The notes beneath the pieces were generated by a model that saw nothing but the letters and a program-made list of their open reading frames with translations, had not been told where the DNA came from and made no database searches. Below, in pieces: positions 26,601-39,000 of a stretch of DNA of 64,000 bases. Numbering within the stretch: the first letter of the stretch is position 1; every line of letters starts with the position of its first letter. Source of the stretch: Dipylidium caninum (taxonomy: Eukaryota > Platyhelminthes > Cestoda > Cyclophyllidea > Dipylidiidae); contig QEYB01001208.1 in assembly GCA_017562135.1 (NCBI GenBank), forward strand, positions 744,001 through 808,000. Direction: 5' to 3'. Made by a program: the position numbers and the translations under genes.

Positions 26601-29600
26601 CTGCGAAAAGATTTCTTCTAAAAGAATAAATGTACTTTCATAGTAACGGTGATTTCATAAACACTTAAAGTGTCACGTCCTTTCCTTTACGTCAAATTTT
26701 GTGATTACGTTTGGGACTTCCGCATTTTCTCTGCATCGCATAAGCCGGATCGTGCGCGGTAATTCATCGTCATCATCCTGCCTCTGTATTGCGTCTAGCT
26801 TAATCGCATTCGAGTCGGTTCGACCACCTTTTGGTACTTTTAAAATACCTTGGTTAAAGTGTCGAAGGAGTGGAAGTGCGTTTGCGCCACCTTCGACATC
26901 GGACTTCTATTGAGACAGATTGGCTGCACCTATGCTGCAATGTCTATTCAAATTACTCATGATAATCCCCTGTTTTGATTAAGGAAACGCAAATGTTTAT
27001 TTTCGCTAGTTTCTTCCATGTCGTCTAAAGCGTTCTTTTTGCGAATGTTTCTTTAACATATTTTTTTTATTTTCTGCAAGTAACGATGTGTCACACTTCA
27101 GGAAGCAATCTTTTCTCTTAAGATGTTTCTGGTTATCCTTAATTTTTAACTTACTCTATTGAATAGGATTTCATGGACAGGTGAAGATACGGCTCATTAC
27201 CCTCTCATCTTCTTTTCTTACTTTGATTTTAGAGCCCAGCTAATAAGTCGGTTATTTTTCCCTCCCCTCCCCCCCCCTTCCTTACCTCGATTCAATACGT
27301 TATAATAATTCATGATTAAAGCAGGTAGATCTAGATATTTCCAAAGCAGAACCCCGATTCTTTTCCTTAATCCATGTCAAAATTTGCGGCTTTAATTTGC
27401 ATTGCCTTTTTAAATAAGTCTTTTTCGCTATCGGTTTCCTGCCCTTAAATCAACACGTGAATGTCATCTTCCCAAATCTAAATCGCTTTAATGTCTATGG
27501 TACTCCTCTTTTTAGGCGTCTACGATTTTCGACTCAACTCTGCTCACTGCGCGACCGGTGGTTTTCTTCTCGAAAATCACACATTTAAAGGTAGATTCAT
27601 GTGTGTACTCTTCCCTTAGTTTGTAACTTACGAGCGCAAAAAATGCGCCTTCTTTTCTCATGATCCCTCAGTTTGCGTTCTCGGTTTACTTTGCCCTCAT
27701 TCTTACGCCTTCCTTCTGCGACAAAAATTAGTATTTTATACCGATCTTTTACGTCCTCCTACTCTATGCTGCCAGTGTTTCCTTAAATCGTAATGTCGAC
27801 GCAATGGAAGCGATTCGTCTGTGGTGTACACAATAGTCGAAAGCCTGACGTGCTCCGAAGCCAGTCCCAATAAGCATAAGTTAAGGTACACCTTACTTTA
27901 TTGAAGATCTCCTTTTTATGGATATTTATAATTGGAAAAGGTATCATTTTCTTGAGCTATGCACTAAATGTGATGTTTAGCCTAACTTGATGCTTTTTCA
28001 CACTCATTTATCATTTCCTTGGACTAACAGAACGAAGCATTTTACGCCATAAATAAAACCTAGGCTTTTCTTTTTCACTGCCTGACGGATAATTCGCTTC
28101 CAGTTTCGAAAAATGTTAAACGACTGGCATTTGTACGATTTTGGAAAGGTATCCGTTAAGGTGATCGTTTCAGTATTTGGTCTACGAAGGTTTACAATAG
28201 TTGTCTTGAACGACCTACCGGAAAATGCATAATCCAGCCACTTTACGATCGCTCAAGTGCTTACTCCTATTGCTATTCTACCTTCGTTGTCAATAACGCC
28301 TAACATAAGGAGCTTCCAAAGTCAACTTGTAGCATCCAATGTTCACATATTTACACAATTCCGCAAATCAAAATGAATTGCTCTTGGAGACGAGCCAGTA
28401 AATTAAATGGATACTTTCTTCCTATATTGACATAAACGACTCATTCATGATGTATTAGCACTTTTGCCTGTTGGTTCTTTAAATATTTGCCTTATCTATA
28501 TGCAGGATGTCATCTGTGCATGTGCATGTCCTGGCGCTTCATGCAAATTAAGCTCGTAAAAGCTGGGCGACATCAAATGACCTAGAAAAACTGGTGCCGT
28601 TTCTCACCCGAGCATTGAATCGCTCTCTTACACTTTGTTGAAGTAGTTTACACTGCAACTTCGCATTTTTGCCCCTAATTTGCTAATCAATGTCACATTT
28701 TATTGTTTGTGGGACTGCGAAAGTCGTTTCGTTACTTGACCAACGTGTCAACATAATGTAAAATTGTTTAAATAGTCCTTAATCGTCGGTTCCTTGTCCT
28801 ATTTTTTTGGACCGTTGATCACTTGTCGCCTTTCTTAGTTCCGTTTTTTCTTCTTTTAAGTGAAACAAAGTAATGTAGTCAGATAGACCAGGTCATCCTC
28901 GATTAACCGTCGCCCCTTCATGACATGTTTGCCTCTCACGTGCTGGATTTATGTGGAGCTTAAAAGGCAGCAATTAAACTGAATTTTTTACTACATCACA
29001 GTACTTTTACTGACCGAGTATATGTGGGCACTTGTGATCATCCCGCTTTTTTGCTCTAGATGCATTTATCTTGCCCCCCCCCCCACCATGGGGCCTTCTG
29101 CATTTTATCCAGACCCACTTTCAGTAATCCTTCAGCTATCATTTTTCTCCTTCCTGTTCACGCTCCCACTCTTATACTCCCACATTTACACCTTAAAAAG
29201 CCTTTAACTTGTTACCACCGTAGATACGAAAAATGGAAAGTTCATGCGTAAGTAAATGGCATTACTTTTTTAGTTGGGCGATGATGCCTTCCTCCTGGTG
29301 GACAATTGGGTTAAATTCAAGTCGAACCCTCGAACGTCCCAACTCGTGGAGGTGAGATCGCCCTCTAATTCCACTCTGAGTGTTTGGACTTCGTTAGAAC
29401 AGTGGGTGATTTAAGAAATAAGATCACCTAACTTTGTGTAGCCATTCGGCTGATTAAAGTGCATCTCTAGATCTACGCCACCAGAAGTGTCTTTGTTTAC
29501 AAATCTGCGATGATAAACGTTTTGAACCCATGTGTCAGAAAAGTTGAGTTTTGTTTATACATCGAAAAATCGTATCATAATTCGGCTTGCGTTTTATTAA

Positions 29601-30159
29601 ATTATTTTGAGATACAACACCCCTTGATCACTTTGCCCACGCCCGATGTAAATTCACTTCTGATTGTATTGAAGAAAACTTTCTTCATCGCGACATCCTG
29701 TTGTGGTACTCGGAATACCTCCTCCACAGACCTACAATTGATGCTCCATGCCAGCCACCCTATTGGGGTGGCCTGTACTATTGACGGCCTAATTGTCTTT
29801 ATAGAAAGCATCAGTTTGCAGAAATGTTTCACACGATTTATTTCATCGTAACTAGCTAACAAGAGCCTTTTTTGTGATAGTTTTGCCAAGTCATAACATG
29901 AATAATGAGTAGTCGAAACGCTAAACTTACCTCCGCTTTGCACATCTCACCACAGCATTTAAAGTACTGCTTCGAACGATTGCTCGACGACAAAATACGG
30001 CATCCGCGTCCGACAAACTGGGACCCTGCCACAGTGGAGGGTCAGCTTCTTCAGACCATCGTCGACTACCTCCTCAATGAAGCACCGGCTGCCTTTGAGC
30101 TAGCCCCCAATCACAGGCTCCGTGAGCCAAGGCAACACCCGATTCAACGTCAGAGCTGA
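14620..30159 (+). CDS. DHX36: DHX36-like DEAH/RHA RNA and G-quadruplex helicase (5' end not found; one frameshift)
   Basis: ATP-dependent 3'-5' helicase of the RHA/DHX36 (RHAU, G4R1) family. Exons: 14620-14892, 14957-15187, 15628-15729, 16050-16206, 16326-16407, 16477-16623, 16964-17105, 17394-17578, 19660-19803, 22299-22419, 22587-23074, 24207-24281, 24410-24588, 26183-26330, 27516-27590, 29274-29351, 29956-30159. Motifs: [10 protein letters not shown], Ia [16 protein letters not shown] (valine in the DEAH box), [26 protein letters not shown] (split by the 2.1 kb intron), [10 protein letters not shown]. Then winged-helix/HA2 ([30 protein letters not shown]) and a C-terminal OB-fold region ([10 protein letters not shown]). 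Order and length follow DHX36 to the C-terminus. The N-terminal G4-binding segment is not seen. Exon 22587-23074 is one base short of frame at about 22956. Donor 22420 is probably GC. The protein ends QHPIQRQS then TGA. Confidence 0.93.
17579..19659 (+). other. Large DHX36 intron (2.1 kb) carrying a dispersed repeat
   Basis: GT-AG intron that interrupts a Ser codon in helicase motif V (ACA AG|C ATC). It contains copy A of the ORF-bearing repeat described separately. No other coding signal was found inside it. Confidence 0.85.
17890..18240 (+). repeat. Dispersed repeat copy A with a conserved short reading frame
   Basis: About 330 bases match, at roughly 80 percent by eye, the reverse complement of 37335-37665. 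The shared block starts near a GTAGATA motif, runs through GCAGGCAGTCTCAACTCCAC and ATGTCGACAAGTCTC-like stretches, and ends near GTGGTGGATGACGATAC. From an ATG at 18073 it holds a 55-codon frame to a TGA at 18240 with the segments [18 protein letters not shown] and [14 protein letters not shown]. The same frame is open in the other copy. I do not recognise the protein; it could be an eroded transposon ORF or a duplicated exon of another gene. Confidence 0.65.
19804..22298 (+). other. Largest DHX36 intron (2.5 kb)
   Basis: GT-AG intron after helicase motif VI, splitting the Arg codon of RGRAGR-V. A GC-rich island at about 20755-21130 stands out from the AT-rich surroundings and may be an inserted element. 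Its frames overlap on both strands, and no protein family was recognised. Confidence 0.7.
22955..22958 (+). other. Apparent one-base deletion in a DHX36 exon
   Basis: The reading frame runs through SACL up to about 22957. The homologous continuation [20 protein letters not shown] is in the next frame from 22958. The exon 22587-23074 is 488 nt, whereas both flanking junctions are phase 0 and need a multiple of three. One missing base therefore explains everything, and no intron fits in the space. It may be a sequencing or assembly error, or a true lesion. Confidence 0.8.
23075..29955 (+). other. Long introns of the 3' half of DHX36
   Basis: The introns 23075-24206, 24589-26182, 26331-27515, 27591-29273 and 29352-29955 are AT/T-rich with C runs at about 27268 and 29078. 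A GC-richer block at about 25100-25980 contrasts with its surroundings and may be a transposon remnant. No nested gene was recognised. Confidence 0.6.
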
Positions 30160-31813
30160 CGGTCTTGGTGATGACGATCTCTCCCCTCCTCCCAAAATGT
30201 TTGTAACAATTCTGTCAGTATACTTATGGTATGATAATGAAATTACGCCATATTTTACAATAGCACACCTATGTTTTGTCAAGATGTTGATTTACATTTC
30301 TCGCGCATTGGCTAGCATTTCTAGCCCATGGCAATTGGAGCCAAGGTGCTCCTAGCCACATTGCCGTCCCCATCAGGCAAGGCTCGGATTTGGATATTCA
30401 TTAACGCGAATCTTCTTTCGCCTTCTGAAGAATAATATACTATTGACCGACTCGTGGGATGTGTTCTTTTCACTGTGGCGTGGGTCATCTCCTATAAATC
30501 GTTCGCATTAGGTCAAACAGTAGTGTGTAGGTGAGTGCCGTCCACAACCATTTTGGAGAAAGATGCTATCCACCGTAACCATAAAGAAAAACGCTCCTGT
30601 GTGAATGCTCATTTTGTTGCTTCCCAGAAGCGGTAAATCTCAATACCCATTTCCCATTCCTCTTCACCCCACCATGCAGTTACAAAACCACCCTCCTAAA
30701 TGTCCATTTATCCCTTTCAGTTCCGCGATACGACTTCATCATGAATAGGCGCACTTGCTTACTTCACGCAGTCATGAATAGAATAGTTCGAAGCCCAGGT
30801 TGCTTTTGAATATTTTGTGTACAGAAACCAGTGCATCAACGTCCTGGGCCATGACCATGTTAAAAGTACTTCGTTTACGACGAATAAATTGAGTGCTTAA
30901 TACTTGGTTGAAGTACAAAGTAGCCACGAGTTCCCAAGTGCCTAAATGATTTACAAATCTTTAATTATCATCCACAGACAATGTAGATATATTCCAGATT
31001 TGCGGTTAAAACTTGTTTAAAATGACCTTCAAAGCACTGGCAACAGAACCTGCAACACAAATTGACTTATTGCCGAATATGCCCTAGGTGATAAAACGGA
31101 CGAGCGAACGTACCTTACCTGAACTCTTCCACAGAAACTCCCAAGCAGAGCCACACAAAGTGACTCAGGGGGCAGTTCATCACTTACCGTCCTGGGTCTG
31201 CTTCGGGATACGCGTACATGATTAATATCAAAAATAGGCCGTTTCCAACATTCATCCACACCCATACAAAACAACGACTCACGAACTTCTATCCAACAGG
31301 TTCATTCTAGACTTTCGTGTACCTGAAATTTTGAGGATGTCGCAATGGATTCCGCTTAGACAAAACAGTTCAAACGACGCCAAAAGATAGTTGAGTCCCC
31401 AGAAGGTGCAGAGAGTCGTTTAGATATCTAAATTGGTCGAGCTTGAAAAGATTACAGTTAGAAGAATCGTAGGCAGATGTCATTCCAGAAATCAGATTTG
31501 CCCTATTAATCTGGACTTCACGATAAGTTCTAAATCCAATAAAATGAAAGGCGGTGTCCCACAGAATAATTACAACAAATTAAAGAGCATCACCAAATGT
31601 GAAAAAAAAGCAAGAAGAGGCGTTTAATAGAAAGGTAAGTCAAATGTTGCATAATGCAGCTAGTCCTTACAGCAACTGATAGTTAATCCAACACAAAATA
31701 ACCACATGCAAGGACATCTGCACGATGGAATAAATCTTCAAACGCCTCTCCTTTCAAGGGGAGAATGTTAAATGTGAAAGACAAATAGAGTGACGGGGAA
31801 TTTCGTCCTGTTG
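30160..31813. other. Intergenic between convergent DHX36 and LRR-Ig genes
   Basis: Tail-to-tail spacer that should contain both 3'UTRs. No exon, RNA gene or repeat family was recognised. Confidence 0.5.
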
Positions 31814-33931
31814 CTAGAAGGTAAAGTTGGACACGTAACGCTCCTTGGGCTTTTTAGTAGCCTTATCTTTGTAGACGCTCACCACGCAAATGGACTGTCC
31901 GATGGTCTCCAAATCAGTGGCACCGCGGTCGCAGGCTCCGCTGCCTCCACCGGTACACATCTCAGCAACACTGCGCATGCCCTCACGCACTTGGGAGAAG
32001 CCCGCCTTCATTAAGTGTGCTACCGCCCCGCTTTGATCCCTGAGACGCGCCACAGACTTGGCGGAACGCTCTTTTAAAGCCACAATCTCCTCACGCGCCA
32101 CCCGCACTCGTGCCCCAACGTCGCGAACCAGGCGTCCGCGGAACTCCTGCAACCTATCGCGAAAAGTCGTAGCATCGTTAGATTTCGCTGCTGCCTGAAG
32201 GACCTCAAGCACTTCAGTGTATTCCTGAGCCAACTGTTCATCGCGGAAGATTAATTTCACGTCACGGAGAGCCGTCGACGTTCGTGTATCGCCGTCGGTG
32301 AAACGCATGTCCAAGTGATAGCAGTGACAGAACACTGAAGGGAAATCATAGTTGAGCACGTTTTTGTGAAGAAATGTCCCGTTTTCCTTTGCAATCGCAT
32401 TATTTTCATCATTGTTCGAAGTTCCGCAGTGGCACCTCTCGGTTCTAGAGAACTTGAGCTCAGCGAAGGGACTACAATCCGGATTCAGAAGAGAGGATGC
32501 ATCAACAGGAGAGCTGGACTCATTGCATTTGTACTGTGAAGGAGGATGCCCCGGGATCTCATCCTCGCCACTTAACACCTCAAACTGTGTGAATGCGTGA
32601 AGTGACAGACAGTAACCACAGAGGAAAGAGGGTTTTAGTAAACAAGCTTGGCAGATCCTCTCATTGAGTGATATCTCATCCGTAAATGTTATATTGCGCG
32701 TCTGCATCGCAGGAACAGGAATGACGCCAATGAGAGGTCGAACGACAAACTTATGAGATTGAGGTCGTCTGAAACAATGGGTATCTATCAAAAAACGAAC
32801 AGCACCAATGATGAGACCCAAGGCCAGTGTCGCTGCCATAACGAGAAAACCAATAAACGTGGTGTTGAGGAAGTGCCGATCAATACCGGTACTGACAATG
32901 ACATTGTAGGGGTGTTTGTCGAGAAGAATACCACCATCGGAGAGGGCAACGCATTGCCAAATTCCCCCGTGATGACCTCGAGCGTAATCGACCATAACCA
33001 CTAAAGATGACGGAGTGACTTTTTGAATTTTTATGTTAACTGGACGCTGAATAGGCAATACGACGTACTCGTACAATATGACTTGCTTGTCATTTACACT
33101 GGAGTCCCAAGAAGGACCTGGAATAAAGTTGATGGGTGAAAAAACACCGAATTTAACCGCATTGGATGCATTCACATTGCAAATTATCTCGAAACTTTTA
33201 GCGACTTGGACAAAGAGGGACCTATTGGTTGTTGCATTTTCGAAGGATAGAAAGTATGGGCAGGCAGTAAGAGTACAGTTGAAATCAGATGTCAAGAAGT
33301 TACCACGATTACTTAGATAAACGTTAGTACAAGTACATTCCAATGGGTTACCTGCGATATTAACAAAAAAGGATTTGGACGGTATGTCGGGAAAACTGCG
33401 GAATCTGTTCCCTGAAATATTCAGGTAACGAAGTTGGGGAGTGTTGTGTAAGAAAGGAAGGTACAAAAACTCCAGGTTGTTATGGCTGAAATCGACACTT
33501 TCTAAATTCGGTAACACAAAGTTAAAAGCGGTAGAGGTCAGAGAACCAAGTTCGCAATGAGAAAGGTCAAGGTATTTAAGATTTTCCAGATGGATTAACC
33601 ATAAAAGACTTTGCATTGAAGTCAAATTTGAACGAATTGAAAGCGACGATAGTTGAGAAAACTTCTGGAAAGCATTTTTATGAATAGAACGCCCTCGTAA
33701 ATCGGTGGAAAGTATGGACAAGTTCACACAATTAATAGGACAAGTTTCTAGAAGACTTTGATCTATTTCAGTAATATCGCTATCGAGATGCAGTTGGCAT
33801 GATCCAGCGTAGTTCCGACAACCCAATGATGACATACACGGGCGTGAGAGCGATAGGAACGCAATAAGGAAAAGTAGCTAAAAGATAAACATAAGTAAGG
33901 AAGCTACCTGTGTGAATTTATTCCACTCCAT
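31814..33931 (-). CDS. LRR and Ig-domain single-pass transmembrane protein, 695 aa
   Basis: Two coding exons on the minus strand: 33931-33908 (MEWNKFTQ) and 33877-31814. They are separated by a 30-nt intron (GTAGCT...TTTTAG), and the join completes a signal peptide (MEWNKFTQLLFLIAFLSLS). After a Cys-containing cap come about four to five LRRs (residues 82-172; LKYLDLSHCELGSL, LESVDFSHNNLEFL, LRYLNISGNRFRSF). An LRRCT-type Cys cluster follows (185-214, NPLECTCTN). Next are a C2-like Ig region (Cys 241 to Cys 317, GGIWQCVALS), a membrane helix (348-370, GFLVMAATLALGLIIGAV) and a 325-residue cytoplasmic tail. The tail ends in a charged, probably coiled-coil stretch (LAQEYTEVLEVLQAAAK onward). 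The layout resembles LRIG/AMIGO/LRFN/Kekkon surface proteins, which act in neuronal adhesion or signalling. The tail matches none I know, so no symbol is given. Confidence 0.85.
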
Positions 33932-35988
33932 CTCCAAAGGAGCGTGGACGAACAAGGCCCAAATCCGAACTCATCGTAAACTTGGCGCCATGGCCGACTA
34001 CACGACCGAAACTGAACAACAGGCCAATCAAAGTAAAATTTTCGTAAAAGTATCGTTGATTGAGTATAGACAAACAACGATGAGTTGGAAGTTTCAGATA
34101 TGTTGCGATTAGGGAAACAAGTCAAATCTGCCCTAATTAAACTATTTTAGTAGAGCACAACTAGACATGATTGAACGTGAGAACGGATGTTAAGTTGAGG
34201 TTGGATTTGAGTTTGGGACAAGACGAATCCTTGTTTCCCGGAAACATGGACGCAACCAGATTGCATGGTATCTTTGATTTATCACCTTAGAAAGGGTTAT
34301 CAAAAATCGATCTTACCCACGGATAAGTGTCCGCATACCCTGATTTCCTTCTACTAACGGGCCAAGAATCTAATTATATATTTTGCGTCTCGAAAGTTCG
34401 CGGCCTTACAGTACACTCCTGTATTGTCCGACGACTACCAAAGCAGTTATTCAGTGAAAATTCCTTACGACATATCCTTTCCACAATTTTATTGTTGCTA
34501 TTACTCGTGGCATTTGGTCTTCTCGTAGGTAATAGACACGCTAAATCACTTGTTCACCCATTTGTTCTATCACTCCAAGAATTCTTGTGATGCTAGTTTT
34601 GTAACCGAAGCGAAGGAGTTTCATGATTGGCGGGGCAAGCCATCTTTACATCCATATGCAATCACATCACCCAGTTTTCTCTATTTATCGTAAATCAGGA
34701 CATTTCTCCCATAAACTTCGCCTTCATCCTCTGCTGAAGGCAGTCTCTAGGCGCACTGCAATCTCACCTCAGTCACTGAGGTAGACTGGCGACTCGTCTT
34801 GATGGTGACGTGTCAGAGTATTAGCTCAAGACAATTTGTCTGGGAGGAGGCAGGTCCAACCGACCCCACAGGTCCATAGTCATGGGAACGTGGTGTCTGA
34901 TTCGGTCTCCGTTAACTAGCGCAATTTAACAAAGACCTCGACCTTCGTCACCCCATTGTGGGTGCCCGTGCATGGGATCCAACACCGCGATGCGTGGACA
35001 CTGCCTGACCCATGTTCGGCGACCGCCAACCTCCCAGCCTTTTTAAGGATAAGCAGCGTAGGACGAATCCCACCGCCTCCTCGTCCCTTCAGTCTTCACC
35101 ATGAACAAACATCACCATCCCTCACCATGTTGCCATACAATATCCTGCGTTTCAGCGTTCACCCCCCTCTAAGGACAATTTCCAAGTCTTTCGACTGAAT
35201 GCGAGCACCGTCTAGCGAAATCTTCCCCATCATGGACGCCACCACATTTCTACCCTTCCCTATCCTAACCATTCGTCACCGCCTGTGCCCATCAAAGCTA
35301 AGAATTAATATATTGGCGCTGCCAGGGCTATCTCCTTCCCCTCTAGCCTCGAGCCATCGCGTCCAGAGGAATAAGCGAATAGTGTTGATTTACTGTAGTG
35401 TATATAAATGCGTAGACAAAGTACGATTCCCCGTTAGTCTTGAACTTGTTGTCTCACTAAGGCACTACTCCGGATGATACCATACTGGTTGTTCGGATAG
35501 CCTCTTCCTTGAATGCGTCGCAAAGTAGGCATCGAAATCAAGATACCTTCCCCTTCCCACATAAAATGACCTGTAGAAACTGGACCTCCGCAAGAAAAGC
35601 GGAACATGACCCCGTGATCGGAACTTCGATTGACTTTGTTAGATTACCTAGCATGCGCTCATCAAATTGGGAGGACAATCTAGGGAAGAACATCTGACAG
35701 ATGCCAGTCTTGAAGGAAGCGCCTGTTCCCAAGAACAGAAATAGTGACCGGTAAGGTGACAAAGTATAGCCAGAATCACGCGCAATCTCCAAGCAAACTC
35801 GTTCGGGTGATTGACAATGTATCAATAGAAGCGGAGATGGATCAAATAACACACGGAAAGGATACTCTGCAGCGTCACAAAGCACTCGGAACGTGAATTC
35901 TATCAGTAACCCAGGAAACAACAGAATGGCAACCATTAAAGCTTTTCAGTCAGTCACTCTATACATGTGCCCTCCACCTGCATGTACA
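33932..35988. other. Intergenic between LRR-Ig and RPS5
   Basis: Promoter side of the LRR-Ig gene and 3' side of RPS5. A C-rich block at about 34950-35380 has a different composition from both sides and looks like a transposon fragment, but no protein was recognised. Nothing else is supportable. Confidence 0.4.
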
Positions 35989-36722
35989 TTACCGGTTGGA
36001 CTTGGCGACACGTTCCAACTCATCCTTCTTTTTAATGGCGTAAGAGCTCGAGCTACCCTTCGAAGCGTTGATAAGTTCTTCTGCCAGACACTCAGATATA
36101 GTCTTCACGTTGCGAAACGCTGCCTCCCGAGCACCGGTGCACAAAAGGTAAATGGCCTGATTTACGCGCCGCAGAGGAGATACATCAACGGCTTGACGAC
36201 GTACCGTACCGCCACGTCCGATGCGAGTAGAATCCTCACGAGCCCCACTGTTGATAACAGCTTTGACAAGAACCCAAAGTGGATTCTACAAATTAAAAGT
36301 AGTGATATAACACTAGACAGATAGAAATCATATTCTTACCAGTCAAAGCTTACCTCATTTGTGAGTATGTGAATAATCTCGAAAGTGTGCTTGAGGATAT
36401 TAAGCGCCTTGATTTTCTTACCATTGTTACGACCATGCATCATAAGTGAGTTGCAGACGCGCTCGACAATTGGGCATAGCGATTTACGAAAACGCTTAAC
36501 CTGGTAACGGCCAGCAGTGTGAGGAAGGAGGAACCGCAGACCCCTGACCTGGATGTGATCAACCAAATCGAGCTCAAGGAGCCCGATATTATCCGACTGC
36601 CATTTGCCGAACAACCGCATTTCCTTCTACCAAATGTGTTAAACCTCATGAGAAAACGTATGCGAATCACAAAATTGCCATAAATTTAAAGTGCTTTCTG
36701 GCTCAACACATACCTCAGGCAT
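35989..36722 (-). CDS. RPS5: 40S ribosomal protein S5 (uS7), complete
   Basis: Small-subunit ribosomal protein of the head domain near the mRNA exit and E site. Three coding exons on the minus strand: 36722-36714 (only MPE), 36626-36354 and 36285-35989, total 192 aa with all phases zero. Diagnostic segments are [100 protein letters not shown] and the C-terminus [13 protein letters not shown]. Human RPS5 is 204 aa; the difference is a shorter N-terminus. The introns are small (68 and 87 nt). Codons are GC-richer than neighbouring genes, as expected of a highly expressed gene. A pyrimidine-rich stretch lies just before the ATG. Confidence 0.97.
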
Positions 36723-36755
36723 CGCACGAGGGTAATAAGGGGAAAATGGCGGCGC
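36723..36755 (-). promoter_or_regulatory. Pyrimidine-rich leader of RPS5, possible TOP element
   Basis: Upstream of the ATG the transcript strand reads CATTTTCCCCTTATTACCCTCG. A C followed by a pyrimidine tract at the cap is the 5' TOP signature of ribosomal protein mRNAs. The transcription start is not known, so this is only suggestive. Confidence 0.35.
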
Positions 36756-39000
36756 GTCAGTCGGCTTAAACAAAATTCTAGAATTGAAATATTAATCCGT
36801 GATTTTGTGTAAAACGTGCAGTAAGCATAAGAAGACTTACAAACTTAGTAATCCAAATAGTAATGCAAAGCCCCGATTCCGAAAGATTTCCGACAGGCTA
36901 GGAGCACAACAGCTCCCGGTTATGTCCGTGGTGATCGCTCCCACAGTAGAACACAGTGCGATTATCTCACGTAGACGGTACTTATAAACGCATCCGAAAA
37001 AAAACTTACACCAGCACTAACGACCAAAGTTGAGATCGAAAACAGGCCTCATAATAAATATATAATTTCGGGTGGGACCCTGCCGAATCAACTTTAACAC
37101 TCACTTTGTAAACACACATCTTTTTTCGCATAAAATGGTCATCATTTCAAGCACCTTAAGTACACCGATATTCACTTCCATTAATAACGGGCTGGCTCTT
37201 TGTTATATTATCTTGGCAATCAACGAAATTCGAATTTTGTCGACTGACCGATTGAACACCTACTGCTTAAAGCTTTTTTGACTTATCCTTTATATTTGGT
37301 AAAGAATTTTATCGTATGATTCCTTTGTTTTGTGGCGAATCATCTGGAGTGTATCATCATCCACCACGTTGATGCAAAATCCCACACCTCTATCGCCTCT
37401 CCCGCCAAAAATTCTGGGGTCTGGGTCGAGACTTATCGACACATCCGCCATGTAGCCCCGACCTTGCACCTTCAGACCACTATGTATTCCGTCATCTCAT
37501 ACAGAACTCCTTAAAGAGCAAGTTTTTGTGACGCTAATGATGTCTAACCACAATTACTTCAGTTTCTTGAATGTTAAGTTGTGAGATTTTATGAAGGTGG
37601 AGTTGAGACTGCCTGCAAATAACAAAAGGTCATTGACAATAACGCGCGATATCTACTTTAATTACATAGTACTTTAGGCAAAAAGTTGAATTTTAATTCT
37701 CATTTAAAATTCCAAATACTTTATTGTTGAATCACTGAGGCCAAAATGTTGATCTCCGCCTCCCCATCAAAATATCAGTTCTAATTCAATTCTACACTAC
37801 GGCTAGCATTAATGTACATAATGGTTTCAACAAGAACTTAAGGCGAAGATGACACCAGGGTTCGGCTTATAACAAACGAATGCTTTCGTGTGAAACTCTG
37901 TTCTTTATCACCACTAGAAAATGCCATTGTTGATTAAGACCGCAATATTGTAAAAATTCATGTTTACCATAAAATGGGAAGGGCCGAATTGTGGAAGATT
38001 TCAGATTTCCAGAAAACTTCCGCTTTTCTATGTTTCTAGGAATTCGTATCGTTCGGTTTCAATGTCGTAGTTCATCGCTGGAGCATTTTTGTTAATACAG
38101 ACGTGAACTGTTTTGGCAATAAGTTTTTTATTGTTCAGAGGATTTGTGACGGATTTAGAATGTCAAGTGGAATGCCACCAATAGGAGGCGGAAAGTAAAA
38201 CTCACTCTGAGATAGTACCGTGGTGTTGGTGCTGACTGTAATGGGTAATTTACAGGATGAATGTAGGTACATCATCTAAACTAGACCATATTCCAAAGCA
38301 AAATACCTCCAAAGACCGATTAATATCTGTATAAAAGGGTCGTAAGTTCGTAATTAGTATTGAGCTGAATGACATTGAAGGCGTCTTTCTTTTTTAAGGA
38401 TTTGTATGAGTCTCATATGGTTAATTTCACATAACGTTTGGGACTTGCAAACCGCTATATTGAATTATAAAAATCTATGCTAATTTTTCATACGTAATGT
38501 CGTCAATCGATTATAAAGCTTCCTATATGGATTGTTGTATGGTTGGTGTTAAAAAATGCGCCCTAACGACATGCGAGCATATGGTTTGAAGGTTATTTTA
38601 AGGTAGGCTTAACTTTAAACATGTATAATCATACCATCTTAAGGATGCGTAGCTGGGACATGAAAAAAATTTTTATTCGGTATCCCTATATTTTTCCTGA
38701 GGGATAAGATTTGTTCACACCCTTTGAAAGATTCCGGTTAAATGAATACTTGAGCATGGATGACCAACTTCGCTGTTCCTTATTGCTGTAGTTTTATTTT
38801 TGCAATTCCTTATTTATACCATTATGTAAAAAACGTTGTTTCAGTGCCTAAATCACTGTCAACTGTTTCTCTTACTCAATTAGCACAAATAATAAATAAC
38901 CGCCTATTAAAAATTGTCTCTACTGCGTCGGGACTGGTCAGCCTGTAAATACAATGGATTTACTACTTCGTATGCCGATTTATCGCGGTTAATTTTTAAG
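36756..39000. other. Intergenic or 5' part of the MPP gene
   Basis: Lies between divergent RPS5 and the MAGUK. It contains repeat copy B. A possible small exon near 38846-38937 has a good acceptor (GTTTCAG) but no recognisable domain and a phase that does not join cleanly to 39001, so it is not called. The start codon of the MAGUK is not located. Confidence 0.4.
37335..37665 (-). repeat. Dispersed repeat copy B with a conserved short reading frame
   Basis: Inverse partner of 17890-18240. On the minus strand from about 37475 it reads KVQGRGYMADVSISLDPDP then [20 protein letters not shown], continuing into a different C-terminus. Most differences between the two copies in this part are silent or conservative. 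No transposase motif or terminal repeat was identified. Confidence 0.65.

Noticed and set aside
34956..35477. Two adjacent plus-strand frames of 80-92 codons
   Set aside because: The C-rich composition gives long frames by chance, and there is no splice logic or homology.
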